Part shown: positions 35,722-46,500 of the stretch, one piece after another
Layout of the letters: every line of letters starts with the position of its first letter
Position numbering within the stretch: position 1 is the stretch's first letter
Origin: Dallia pectoralis
Lineage: Eukaryota; Chordata; Actinopteri; Esociformes; Umbridae
Length of the DNA: 64,000 nt
Assembly: GCA_029465975.1 (NCBI GenBank)
Contig: CM055728.1
Coordinates: forward strand, 28,294,892-28,358,891
Direction: 5' to 3'
The notes under the pieces: model-generated
The model's input: the letters and a program-made list of their open reading frames with translations, nothing else
What the model was told of the DNA's origin: nothing
Database searches by the model: none
Position numbers and translations under genes: made by a program

Positions 35722-37536
35722 ATGACCGACCGAAAGAGGACACAGCGGAGCGAGAGGAGCTATACTCCCGCATCCCCTCAGCCTGCCGAGATCCCCATTC
35801 AGCTTCGCCGATTCGGGATACGGCGAGGATCGCCTCTTCCTCCTCGACCTTCCGCCCCACTGTCGAGGTGGCTACCGGCGGACTCTAAGGCCCTGCGAGA
35901 CTGGAGAGAGTCCCTCCGCTCTGAAACTGAGGAGTACCGAGAGGTGCCTGAGGAGGAGTACTGGGAGGAGCCAGAGGAGGAGGACGAAGCGGAAAGACTC
36001 AGCCGGGAGTACTATATCCTGCTGGGGCTCGAGTCTCCTACCCCATCCAAGATGGCTGCCGTCCCGCAGCTCCAGATTGCCGCCGCCCCGCAGCATGAGA
36101 TGGCTGCCGCCCCGCAGCATGAGATGGCTGCCGCCCCGCAGCATGAGATGGCTGCCGCCCCGCAGCATGAGATGGCTGCCGCCCCGCAGCATGAGATGGC
36201 TGCCGCCCCGCAGCATGAGATGGCTGCCGCCCCGCAGCATGAGATGGCTGCCGCCCCGCAGCATGAGATGGCTGCCGCCCCGCAGCATGAGATGGCTGCC
36301 GCCCCGCAGCATGAGATGGCTGCCGCCCCGCAGCATGAGATGGCTGCCGCCCCGCCGCTCGAAACGGGCCCCTATGAACCGGTCTATCCGGTGTCCTCCA
36401 GGCCCACGCCACCATCGGCTACCTCCCCGGCCTTGGAGAGGGCTCTACGGGAGGATCTGGGGGTATTTGTCGACTTTCTGGCCTGGGTCCAGGAGGTGGC
36501 GGTGATGGACGATGAAAGGAGGTGGTGGCATCAGGAGTTCTTCGTGTGGAGGAGGGGACAAGAAGATCTCTGCCCTGAGCTCCTGGACTACCTGAGGGCA
36601 CAACTTCTCCGCCGTGCACCACACCTTCGGCCAGTCACCGAGCTCCCTCCAGTTTCCTTGCCCGAGTCTGTCCCCGTGTCCTTGCCAGAGCCAGTCCCCG
36701 TGTCTTTGCCTGTCCCAGGTTCCCAGCCTGAGCCTGTCCCAGTCCCAGTTTCCCTGCCTAAGCCAGTTTCCCAGTCTGAGCCTGTCCCCGTCTCTGAGCC
36801 TGTCCCCGTCTCTGAGCCTGTCCCCGTCTCTGAGCCTGTCCCCGTCTCTGAGCCTGTCCCGGTCTCTGAGCCTGTCCCGGTCTCTGAGCCTGTCCCCGTC
36901 TCTGAGCCTGTCCCCGTCTCTGAGCCTGTCCCCGTGTCTGTCCCAGTCCCCGTGTCTGTCCCAGTCCCCGTGTCTGTCCCAGTCCCCGTGTCTGTCCCAG
37001 TCCCCGTGTCTGTCCCAGTCCCCGTGTCTGTCCCAGTCCCCGTGTCTGTCCCAGTCCCCGTGTCTGTCCCAGTCCCCGAGCTCACTCCAGTCCCCGAGCT
37101 CACTCCAGACCCCGAGCTCACTCCAGACCCAGAGCTCACTCCAGACCCAGAGCTCACTCCAGACCCAGAGCTCACTCCAGACCCAGAGCTCACTCCAGAC
37201 CCAGAGCTCACTCCAGACCCAGAGCTCACTCCAGACCCAGAGCTCACTCCAGACCCAGAGCTCACTCCAGACCCAGAGCTCACTCCAGACCCAGAGCTCA
37301 CTCCAGACCCAGAGCTCACTCCAGACCCAGAGCTCACTCCAGACCCAGAGCTCACTCCAGACCCAGAGCTCACTCCTGTCCCAGAGCTCACTCCTGTCCC
37401 CCTGCCTGACTCCAGTCCTGTCCCCCTGCCTGACTCCAGTCCTGTCCCCCTGCCTGACTCCAGTCCTGTCCCCCTGCCTGACTCCAGTCCTGTCCCCCTG
37501 CCTGACTCCAGTCCTGTCCCCCTGTCCCCTGCCTGA
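35722..37536 (+). CDS. LTR-element internal ORF, proline-rich repeat protein (truncated by frameshift)
   Basis: The frame opens MTDRKRTQRSERSYTPASPQ just after the LTR and passes through an acidic stretch (REVPEEEYWEEPEEEDEAER). Eleven 8-residue QHEMAAAP repeats follow (about 36091-36352). Next is a non-repetitive helical segment of about 60 residues (ERALREDLGVFVDFLAWVQE, then RRWWHQEFFVWRRGQEDLCP). Blocks of PVPVSE, PVPVSV and PELTPD (18-bp units) and an 8-residue PVPLPDSS unit (24 bp) come after. A 7-bp CTGTCCC duplication near 37523 shifts the frame to a stop at 37536. I do not recognise the helical segment; a decayed gag is possible. An upstream in-frame ATG at 35665 lies inside the LTR. 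Confidence 0.55.
   Translation: MTDRKRTQRSERSYTPASPQPAEIPIQLRRFGIRRGSPLPPRPSAPLSRWLPADSKALRDWRESLRSETEEYREVPEEEYWEEPEEEDEAERLSREYYILLGLESPTPSKMAAVPQLQIAAAPQHEMAAAPQHEMAAAPQHEMAAAPQHEMAAAPQHEMAAAPQHEMAAAPQHEMAAAPQHEMAAAPQHEMAAAPQHEMAAAPQHEMAAAPPLETGPYEPVYPVSSRPTPPSATSPALERALREDLGVFVDFLAWVQEVAVMDDERRWWHQEFFVWRRGQEDLCPELLDYLRAQLLRRAPHLRPVTELPPVSLPESVPVSLPEPVPVSLPVPGSQPEPVPVPVSLPKPVSQSEPVPVSEPVPVSEPVPVSEPVPVSEPVPVSEPVPVSEPVPVSEPVPVSEPVPVSVPVPVSVPVPVSVPVPVSVPVPVSVPVPVSVPVPVSVPVPVSVPVPELTPVPELTPDPELTPDPELTPDPELTPDPELTPDPELTPDPELTPDPELTPDPELTPDPELTPDPELTPDPELTPDPELTPDPELTPDPELTPDPELTPVPELTPVPLPDSSPVPLPDSSPVPLPDSSPVPLPDSSPVPLPDSSPVPLSPA
36091..36352 (+). repeat. 24-bp coding minisatellite (QHEMAAAP) in the LTR element
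   Basis: Eleven near-identical copies of CAGCATGAGATGGCTGCCGC plus CCCG. Confidence 0.95.
36776..37392 (+). repeat. Three successive 18-bp coding minisatellites in the LTR element
   Basis: GTCTCTGAGCCTGTCCCC units, then GTGTCTGTCCCAGTCCCC units, then GAGCTCACTCCAGACCCA units. Each switches cleanly to the next within one unit. Confidence 0.94.
37397..37530 (+). repeat. 24-bp coding minisatellite (PVPLPDSS) in the LTR element
   Basis: About five copies of CCTGTCCCCCTGCCTGACTC plus CAGT. The last carries the 7-bp duplication that breaks the frame. Confidence 0.9.
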
Positions 37537-37691
37537 CTCCAGTCCTGTCCCCCTGACTGACTCCAGTCCGGTTCCCCGTCCTGTCTTCGAGCCCCGTCCA
37601 ATGCCCGAGGCCGTCATCCTGGCCGAGCCAGTTCCCGGGCCAAGGACTGTTGCCGGGCCAAGGATTGTTGCCGGGCCAAAGCCGGTTCCCC

Positions 37692-38050
37692 GGCCACCTG
37701 AACCGTGTCCTCCGGCACGGCCGCCTGAACCGTGTCCCCCGGCACGGCCGCCTGAACCGTGTCCCCCGGCACGGCCGCCTGAACCGTGTCCCCCGGCACG
37801 GCCTCCTGAACCGTGTCCCCCGGCACGGCCTCCTGAACCGTGTCCCCCGGCACGGCCTCCTGAACCGTGTCCCCCGGCACGGCCTCCTGAACCGTGTCCC
37901 CCGGCACGGCCTCCTGAACCGTGTCCCCCGGCACGGCCTCCTGAACCGTGTCCCCCGGCACGGCCTCCTGAACCGTGTCCCCCGGCACGGCCTCCTGAAC
38001 CGTGTCCCCCGGCACGGCCTCCTGAACCGTGTCCTCCGGCACGGCCTCCA
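37692..38050 (+). repeat. 27-bp minisatellite (PPEPCPPAR) in the LTR element
   Basis: About thirteen copies of CCTCCTGAACCGTGTCCCCC plus GGCACGG. Confidence 0.95.
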
Positions 38051-38149
38051 GACCCGTCTCCTCCGGCCCTGCCTCCTGACCCGTCTCCCCCGGCACTGCC
38101 TCCTGACCCGTCTCTGGCTGGTCGACCGCTAGACCTGCACCCTCCTGTC

Positions 38150-38540
38150 CGACCTCCAGATCTGCTCCCGCCGAGTAGACCTCCAGACACGCTCCCGCCG
38201 GGTAGACCTCCAGACACGCTCCCGCCGGGCAGACCTCCAGACACGCTCCCGCCGGGCAGACCTCCAGACACGCTCCCGCCGGGTAGACCTCCAGACCCGC
38301 TCCCGCCGGGTAGACCTCCAGACCCGCTCCCGCCGGGTAGACCTCCAGACCCGCTCCCGCCGGGTAGACCTCCAGACCCGCTCCCGCCGGGTAGACCTCC
38401 AGACCCGCTCCCTCCGGGTAGACCTCCAGACCCGCTCCCGCCGGGTAGACCTCCAGACCCGCTCCCGCCGGGTAGACCTCCTGATCCGCTCCCTCCGGGT
38501 AGACCTCCTGACCCGCTCCCGCCGGGTAGACCTCCTGGGT
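38150..38540 (+). repeat. 27-bp minisatellite (PPDPLPPGR) in the LTR element
   Basis: About fourteen copies of CCTCCAGACCCGCTCCCGCC plus GGGTAGA. Confidence 0.95.
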
Positions 38541-38740
38541 CGACCACCTGAACCGTCGTCGCCTGTCCGATCCCCTGATCCGTCTCCGCCGGTCCGGTCC
38601 CCTGATCCGTCTCCACCGGTCCGGTCCCCTGACCTGCATCCACCAGACCGGGCTCCAGGCCCGTCTCTGTGCCCTGCCCGAGACCCGTCTCTCAGTCCTC
38701 CCTGTCCTTGTGTTTTGGGCGCTTCGGGAGCCGCGCCTTT

Positions 38741-38750
38741 AAGTGGGGGA
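38741..38750 (+). other. Polypurine tract of the LTR element
   Basis: AAGTGGGGGA lies three bases before the 3' LTR and is the only purine-rich run near that boundary. Confidence 0.65.
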
Positions 38751-38753
38751 TTC

Positions 38754-39204
38754 TGTAAGGGACAGAGTCCTGTCCTCCCACTCTATGGTGGTGATGACAC
38801 CTCCCCCGCATCCGGAGAGAGGGAAAATTAGGGACTTGTTCGTTCACCTGTGTTTTTGTCCGCACCTGTGTTGTGTTTGCTCGTTAGTCCCTGTATTTAG
38901 TTCTGTCGTTTCCTGTCTTTCAGTGTCGGTCATTGTTAAGGTATGTTTCTCTTGTTTTACGTTTGCTGGTCCTGTTATGTATTGCGTTATTATTCTGGTG
39001 TTCTGCGTTTAGCATGTTCTGTCTCACTAAGGGGAGGTTTTGTTAATTATGTTGTTCTTCTGTGTTTGTGTTAAGTGTTAGGTTTGTCTTATTAAGTCCC
39101 CAGTTCTAGTGCCTGTCTTGCCTGTCCTGGAAGTAATAAAGCCATTGTTTTGAGAAGCGCTCTGCGTTTGTGTCCCTACCTGCTTGAAAGCCCGAACCCT
39201 GACA
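38754..39204 (+). repeat. 3' long terminal repeat
   Basis: The 451 bp appear identical by eye to the 5' LTR, which implies a very young insertion. They are followed directly by CAGGT, the second copy of the target duplication. Confidence 0.92.
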
Positions 39205-40309
39205 CAGGTTAGTTTACCACTGGTTTATCATGATGTGCTTGTGTGTTTTACCAGGTTAGTTTACCATTGGTTTATCATGATGTGCTTGTGTGTTTTACCA
39301 GGTTAGTTTACAACTGGTTTATTATAATGTGCTTGTGTGTTTTACCAGGTTAGTTTACCACTGGTTTATTATGATGTGCTTGTGTGTTTTAACAGGTTAG
39401 TTTACCACTGGTTTATTATGATGTGCTTGTGTGCTTTACCAGGTTAGTTAACCACTGGTTTATTATAATGTGCTTGTGTACTTTACCAGGTTAGTTTACC
39501 ACTTGTTTATTATGATGTGCTTGTGTGCTTTACCAGGTTAGTTTACCACTGGTTTATTATGATGTGCTTGTGTGCTTTACCAGGTTAGTTTACCACTGGT
39601 TTATTATGATGTGCTTGTGTGCTTTACCAGGTTAGTTTACCACTGGTTTATCATGATGTGCTTGTGTGCTTTACCAGGTTAGTTTACCACTGGTTTATTG
39701 TGATGTGCTTGTGTGTTTTACCAGGTTAGTTTACCACTGGTTTATCAGGATGTGCTTGTGTGCTTTACCAGGTTATTTTACCACTGGTTTATTATGATGT
39801 GCTTGTGTGCTTTACCAGGTTAGTTTACCACTGGTTTATTATGATGTGCTTGTGTGTTTTACCAGGTTAGTTTACCACTGGTTTATTATAATGTGCTTGT
39901 GTGTTTTACCAGGTTAGTTTACCACTGGTTTATTATGATGTGCTTGTGTGTTTTACCAGGTTAGTCTACCACTGGTTTATTATAATGTGCTTGTGTGTTT
40001 TACCAGGTTAGTTTACCACTGGTTTATTATGATGTGCTTGTGTGTTTTACCAGGTTAGTTTACCACTGGTTTATTATGATGTGCTTGTGTGTTTTACCAG
40101 GTTAGTTTACCACTGGTTTATTATGATGTGCTTGTGTGCTTTACCAGGTTAGTTTACCACTGGTTTATTATAATGTGCTTGTGTGTTTTACCAGGTTAGT
40201 TTACCACTGGTTTATTATGATGTGCTTGTGTGTTTTACCAGGTTAGTTTACCACTGGTTTATCGTGATGTGCTTGTGTGCTTCACCAGGTTAGTTTACCA
40301 CTGGTTTTT
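39205..40309. repeat. 47-bp minisatellite, right part
   Basis: About 23 copies of the same unit as 34969-35268, with C/T and A/G variants (ATCATG, ATTATA, TGTTTTACC). Confidence 0.97.
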
Positions 40310-40438
40310 CATGCTTGCTAAAAAATGTGTATGGATGTTTTGTCAGTGAAATTTAATTTTAACCCAAAAGTATTTACCTCATTTTTGTTACGAATAAAAG
40401 TCAAACATCATCTGTTCACGATGCCAGTCATGGCAAAC

Positions 40439-40444
40439 TTTATT
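40439..40444 (-). promoter_or_regulatory. rnd1: Candidate distal rnd1 poly(A) signal
   Basis: TTTATT on the plus strand is AATAAA on the minus strand. It sits at the edge where unique DNA gives way to the 47-bp array. Confidence 0.35.
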
Positions 40445-42016
40445 TAGAGTGCCAAATAAACTGGGAGAAACTCCTTTGTCCAAAATAGATTTCAAACAAA
40501 TATACATCAACCAAAAAAAGCATTAACAAGTAGCAGTTGCTATCAAATAAATATTTAGATCAACCACAACATACTCATATCATCTCAAACAGACATGTTT
40601 CTGCGACATTCAGTAAAGATGTCTTTACAAATATTATAAAACAAGATATGTACAATCAAACAACTTGTATAGGACATGCTAGGAGTTAGACGGCAACATT
40701 GTACCACACACTGACTTCACTACACGACAACCGACTGAATATTAACTGATACGACCCGTGGAATGGTTCTATGTCCAACACCTGATCCACCAGTATGAGC
40801 TCCAGACATGAAACGGTGAACTGAAAGTGAACTAAAGGCGGAACTTGCATCGACAAAACTTGTAACTGTCATTCCACGAATTTGACCCATAAAACCGAAG
40901 CAGCATCTGGAGTTACAACGGGAATAGATAAGTATCCTCCCACAACACCCCCTACTTCCCTCTGTCTCTGCTACAAACCAACCGACGAGCTAGCTGGGCG
41001 TCTGGATTGGTTTCCTGTGTTCAACTGTTGCTAAGCAATGCTGAGGAACTCCAGTGTGTGACCAAGGAACTAGAGCCTTCGTGCAAATCAAATCCCACCT
41101 GTAGTCATGGTGACTGTGTGACTTACGGCCACGGGGGCTGTCCACAGCCAATCAAATAGTGAGATATAACTCTCACTCAGTTACGGACTTAAACAAAACC
41201 AAGGATTCAAGTTCCATACCAAAATAAAAGGACAAAAAAACTCTAATGAAAAATGGAAAAATATCTTTCTTTAGACAGGGCCGGCCTGTGCATCCTCTGC
41301 AGAATCATCCTCTGCATGTTCTAGCCCTTTCCATTGTTCAGAATTAGGAGACAACCACATAACTTATCTCGATGCAAAAAGACCCAAGCCAACCGGAGCT
41401 GGTGTCTAGTGTTTCAGATCGCTCACTAAACTCTGGGCGATGCCGTACAGCACAGACTAGCTGACATATTCAAACCTCACAGTCTCCCTTTTGACAGAAA
41501 AATGTAAAACACTTTTAGTGGTAAAGCAGGCAAAGTCGGTTGGTTACCCTAGAAACCAGTGGCTGCAGGCGGGAAAGGGCTGAACCTATGTTGGGCGTTG
41601 ATCGTAGCGCAGTTCCCCGCCGCTCCATTTGCACGGTGTGGCATCACGACATATTGATCTGTTATTATTAATCACAGAGCTACACTGTTATTGCCAGTCC
41701 ACCAGTCAACTTTGCGTCACTGTCACTTCAATGGTTATTGCTTGATGGTCAAAGCAAAGGTTCAATGCCGTTCGTCACAAACACATTTACAACCATGAAG
41801 CCAATGGAAAGAAAATGCTAATATGTTAGCGACACACTGGACCAGACGGCTAACCACCTGTTGCTGGGAATCCAGTGATGCTCATTTGCAGGTTTAAGAT
41901 AAAACATTAGGAGACAGTTGAGACCAAAGGATCTGGAGTGCTACTCCACTGCTACTGGAGTGACTGTTGAAAACAAAATAAATAAACGGCTGTTTATTTC
42001 AACAATCAGGCTGAAC

Positions 42017-42022
42017 TTTATT
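42017..42022 (-). promoter_or_regulatory. rnd1: Candidate proximal rnd1 poly(A) signal
   Basis: This is the first minus-strand AATAAA seen after the rnd1 stop, with a second at 41994-41999. It would give a 3' UTR of about 1.3 kb. Confidence 0.4.
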
Positions 42023-43344
42023 AGAAGGCTATTATAGACACTGCATACTGTTTGATCTCTGGTGATTATCAAAATAAACACTATGATGCAATGCTACAAC
42101 AGTTTCTGCTGTGAACTGGGAACCACAATTCCTTTGTGGATTCGGCCGGGCAGGTTTTACACAGCGTCTTCTAATTTCAAACAGGCAGGTAAAATCAGTG
42201 GCTGGGTGGCGGCTCTTAAAACTGCAGATTGCCTCCCTAAAGGAGGATTTCCCAGAATGCCAACATAACTTCACTAATGAATACTAAACCGTGTTCTGTC
42301 GACGGTTAGAACGAGACCCGTCTGTAAGTGGTTTCCTTCTTATTGAACCACTCATCATCCACTCATAATTCTCCCTAATGGTAGGAGAGAACCAGAGATC
42401 TATGTTCTCATGTCCATGTTCCCAAACTGGCAGCACCAGTTCATTTCCATTTTTTCTGGGTCCCCTTATCCCAAATGTCAAATCTAATCAGTTTCAATCA
42501 CTGTCTAGTTAGCCTGGTTTTACACCAATGTGCCTGTCTCACACACTACACGTCTGCCTGCCTGCCTGCCTGCCTGTCTGTCTGTCTGCTTGCGTGTCCG
42601 CATCAGTGCGTGTTTCATCACTCACTATTTGTCTAGATCTTCTCCCTGCACGGCTGAGACAATGAGGCGTTACGATCCTCTGTTCTCACTATGATGGAAT
42701 AAAACACTCCTGCCTCCACACCAGCCCTCCATCAGTCAGCCCCAACAGGGCTTAAATCAAGAAGAGCACAAACACCCATTTGGTCGTCATTTTGGTCACC
42801 TGGCTACACTTTAAAGTCCACACTCTACTGTTCAGCAGAGACATCGTTATTACTAACGTCTGGTTTATAATCATGCTAGGTTGTTTTGTAAAAATAGGAA
42901 TTGAATTGTCTTGTTAGGCCTTGATACCTTGTGGTGATACATTGTCACACATTGTCGCACATTTCTTTCCAATTTGGATAAATCAACATGTGCCTGAAGA
43001 GAAGTGATGTCACACCGTTGAGGTTGCACATCCTTGCTGCGACAGAAAAATAAATGACTCGCTGATGATGCCAAGATATATATACGGTCGTTAAAAATAT
43101 GAAAGATGCATTGGAGTAGAGATCAGGACAAAGTGGACAGCCAGGTGTCCACCTGTTCTGAGTCTGTTTCACTCTGAGGGGGGGCGAGGAAGGATTCAAC
43201 ATGTGAGGAGCTTTCAACGAAGCAGTCATGATGAAACCCACCCCCCCTTCCCCGAACCAACCAACCGGTCAGGGGAGAATCGGTGCAGCGCGCGGTGGGG
43301 GCGGAGACAATCTCTCCCGCAACCCACCCGCCCCTCATCTGCAC

Positions 43345-43590
43345 TCACATGACAGAGCAGCTCTTGGTCTTCTCCTTCTTGAAGGTGGAGGACAGCAGCT
43401 CGGAGCGACTGGGCAGGTGGAGGAGTCTCTTGGAGAGGCGTCGGCTGGGGCTGGGCTTGGTGGAGGCCTGCAGGTTGTTGATGCAGGCCAGGGCGGCTGT
43501 GCGGAACACACTGTGGATGCTCTTCTCCGAGGTGAAGGCCGAGCACTCCAGGTAGGCCCCGGCCCCCAGCTGCTTGGCCATGGACGAGCC
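43345..43590 (-). CDS. rnd1: rnd1 exon 5 (C-terminal)
   Basis: The exon has 81 codons plus TGA after a CTGCTGCCCAG acceptor. It encodes GSSMAKQLGAGAYLECSAFT, SEKSIHSVFR, then the basic tail LSKRLLHLPSRSELLSSTFK, KEKTKSCSVM. The tail carries the polybasic region and farnesylation box. Confidence 0.97.
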   Translation of the reverse strand, partial: GSSMAKQLGAGAYLECSAFTSEKSIHSVFRTAALACINNLQASTKPSPSRRLSKRLLHLPSRSELLSSTFKKEKTKSCSVM

Positions 43591-46500
43591 CTGGGCAGCA
43601 GGAAAGAGCAGAACTAAGACCTGGTTGCATTTTACACCCCGGCTGTTTGAGCATGGAAGAGCACTACGAAGCGGAAAAAAAATAATGACTGATACCTGGT
43701 TTTGTTTCACACAGCTGGACTGAGCGTTTCCAATGACAGCAGGGAAACACTGCAGCCAATGTCCGTTAAAAACACAGTGTCCTTTTGAGCGAGCGATGGC
43801 GTGCGTGTACGTACATATAAATATATATAGTCTGGCTAGTCAAAAGTTGGATCACACCTATTAGTTAAAGGGTCTTGATTACGACGATTTCCCAAGTTGT
43901 AGAATAACTGACATCAGAACACATCAGAATTATGAAATAACACGTGTATTCATGTAGCAGCCAAAAAAGTGTTAAACAAATTAAGATGAATTTCACGTTG
44001 AAGATTCTTCAACGTGGACACTTTGCCTTGGTGACAGCTTTGCACACACTTGGCATTCTTGTCACTAGAATGAGGTAATCACCCAGAATGATTATCCAAC
44101 AATCATGAAAGCGTTCCCACATATGCTGAACACTTGTTCATGCTGCTTTTTCCTGCACCCTGAAGTCCAAGTCATCTCGAACCATCTCAATTGGATTGAG
44201 CTCTGATTGTTGTGGATGCAGCACCATCACTAACCTTCGTGATCAAACAGCCAGAACCTTCATGTCGTAATGTACTGATGGACTGTTGATTCTCTCGATA
44301 AATATTGCCATAATCTGGAGCACAACCGTACAGACTTAATAAATGCCTTTTGTATACCAACTCCAACCTAGCAACAACACAACTGATTGGCTCAACTGTA
44401 TTGATGATAAAAGATATTCCACGAATAAACTATTAGCAAAGCACCTGTGTTTATTTAAATGCATTCCAAGCGACCGCCTCGTGACACTGGTTGAGAGAAT
44501 GGAAAAACAGTGAACAGCTGTCATCAAGGCACAAGTTGTCCACTTTGAATAAGTCTATGACAGCATGGTTAATTCATGTTTCCATATGTGTTATTTCTCC
44601 ATTTTTATGTCTGAGTGAGTGAGTGCGTGAGTGCGTGAGTGAGTGAGTGAGTGTGTGTGTGTCGGCTTGTGTGTGTGTGTGTGTGTGTGTGTGTGATCTC
44701 CGTCTCACCTGCTCATGGGTGACGGGGACCTGTTTCACATTGGACAGCTCCATCAGGGTGCAGACGTCTGTACGTAGGTCCGTCTTACAGCCAATCAGAA
44801 GAATGCGTGTGCTGGGACAGAAATCCAGGATCTCTGTCTTCCACTGGAGAGACAACAGGAGTGGTATTTACAGTCAGGGAGATGAACTAAAAATAATCTG
44901 TACAAACATGTACAAATAGATAGCGGAGATCAACAACACACTGCATCTGTGTTTACAGTAATAGAACCTTCTGGAAAGACTGATAACAACCAGGTGATCA
45001 GAGCCCAACGATGGTAAAGGTTGATACAAGCTCTGAGGACCTGTACGCAGATTTGAAGGAAAGACACCAAGAGATAGAAACCAAAAGGGAGTGAAACAAA
45101 GATAGATAAAGTGATATAGACAAAGAAAGATGAAGTCAGATAGACAAAGAGAGATAAAGTGATATAGACACAGAGAGAGAGAGAGATAAAGTAATATAGA
45201 CAAAGAGAGATGAAGTTAGATAGACAGAGAGAGATACAGTGATATAGACAGAGACAGAGATAAAGTTAGATAGACAGAGACAGAGATAAAGTTAGATAGA
45301 CAGAGAGAGAGATAAAGTGAGATAGACAGAGAGAGAGAGATAAAGTGATATAGACAAAGATAAATAAAGTGATATAGACAAAGAGAGATAAAGTGAGATA
45401 GACAGAGAGAGATAAAGTGAGATAGACAGAGAGAGATAAAGTTAGATAGACAGAGAGAGAGATAAAGTGATATAGACAAAGAAAGATGAAGTCAGATAGA
45501 CAAAGATAGATAAAGTGATATAGACAAAGATAGATAAAGTGATATACACAAAGATAAATAAAGTGATATAGACAAAGAGAGATGACGTTAGATAGACAGA
45601 GAGAGATACAGTGATATAGACAGAGAGAGATAAAGTGATATAGAGAGAGAGAGAGATAAAGTGATATAGACAAAGAAAGATGAAGTCAGATAGACAAAGA
45701 GAGATAAAGTGATATAGACACAGAGAGAGAGAGAGAGATAAAGTAATATAGACAAAGAGAGATGAAGTTAGATAGACAGAGAGAGATACAGTGATATAGA
45801 CAGAGACAGAGATAAAGTTAGATAGACAGAGACAGAGATAAAGTTAGATAGACAGAGAGAGAGATAAAGTGAGATAGACAGAGAGAGAGAGATAAAGTGA
45901 GATAGACAGAGAGAGATAAAGTGATATAGACAAAGATAAATAAAGTGATATAGACAAAGAGAGATAAAGTGAGATAGACAGAGAGAGATAAAGTGAGATA
46001 GACAGAGAGAGATAAAGTGAGATAGACAGAGAGAGATTAAGTTAGATGGACAGAGAGAGATAAAGTGAGATAGACAGAGAGAGATAAAGTGAGATAGACA
46101 GAGAGAGATAAAGTTAGATAGACAGAGAGAGAGATAAAGTGATATAGACAAAGAAAGATGAAGTCAGATAGACAAAGATAGATAAAGTGATATAGACAAA
46201 GATAGATAAAGTGATATACACAAAGATAAATAAAGTGATATAGACAAAGAGAGATGACGTTAGATAGACAGAGAGAGATACAGTGATATAGACAGAGAGA
46301 GATAAAGTGATATAGAGAGAGAGAGAGATAAAGTGATATAGACAAAGAAAGATGAAGTCAGATAGACAAAGAGAGATAAAGTGATATAGACACAGAGAGA
46401 GAGAGAGAGATAAAGTAATATAGACAAAGAGAGATGAAGTTAGATAGACAGAGAGAGATACAGTGATATAGACAGAGACAGAGATAAAGTTAGATAGACA

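Larger units (their letters stand above)
37537..38551 (+). pseudogene. LTR-element ORF continuation after frameshift
   Basis: In the next frame the proline-rich protein continues through about thirteen 27-bp units (PPEPCPPAR), a short transition, then about fourteen 27-bp units (PPDPLPPGR / PPDTLPPGR), ending at 38551. The two parts are in register apart from the 7-bp duplication, so the frame was probably longer in the parent element. Confidence 0.5.
35269..39204 (+). mobile_element. Non-autonomous LTR retrotransposon, very recent insertion
   Basis: Two 451-bp direct repeats (35269-35719 and 38754-39204) begin TGTAAGGG and end CCTGACA. They are identical by eye and flanked by a 5-bp duplication. 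A purine-rich AAGTGGGGGA tract precedes the 3' LTR, the expected plus-strand priming site. The 3-kb interior has no protease, reverse transcriptase, RNase H, integrase or zinc-knuckle motif; it holds a proline-rich frame made largely of minisatellites. No normal tRNA primer-binding site was seen, and the first ATG is only two bases after the LTR. It must rely on enzymes from another element. Confidence 0.9.
40310..43344 (-). other. rnd1: Probable rnd1 3' UTR and flank
   Basis: Three kilobases directly after the rnd1 stop are free of long tandem arrays, apart from a short (CTGC/CTGT)n at 42555-42590. This contrasts with the DNA on either side, as expected for a long transcribed UTR. Two minus-strand poly(A) signals are listed separately. 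No other gene is visible. Confidence 0.5.

Noticed and set aside
36445..38643. 732-codon minus-strand frame in the LTR element
   Set aside because: It is antisense to the element's own proline-rich frame, and glycine-rich only because the sense codons are proline-rich.
43226..43654. Other frames over rnd1 exon 5 (129 and 142 codons)
   Set aside because: Shadows of the rnd1 exon; only one frame continues the GTPase and ends in the CSVM box.
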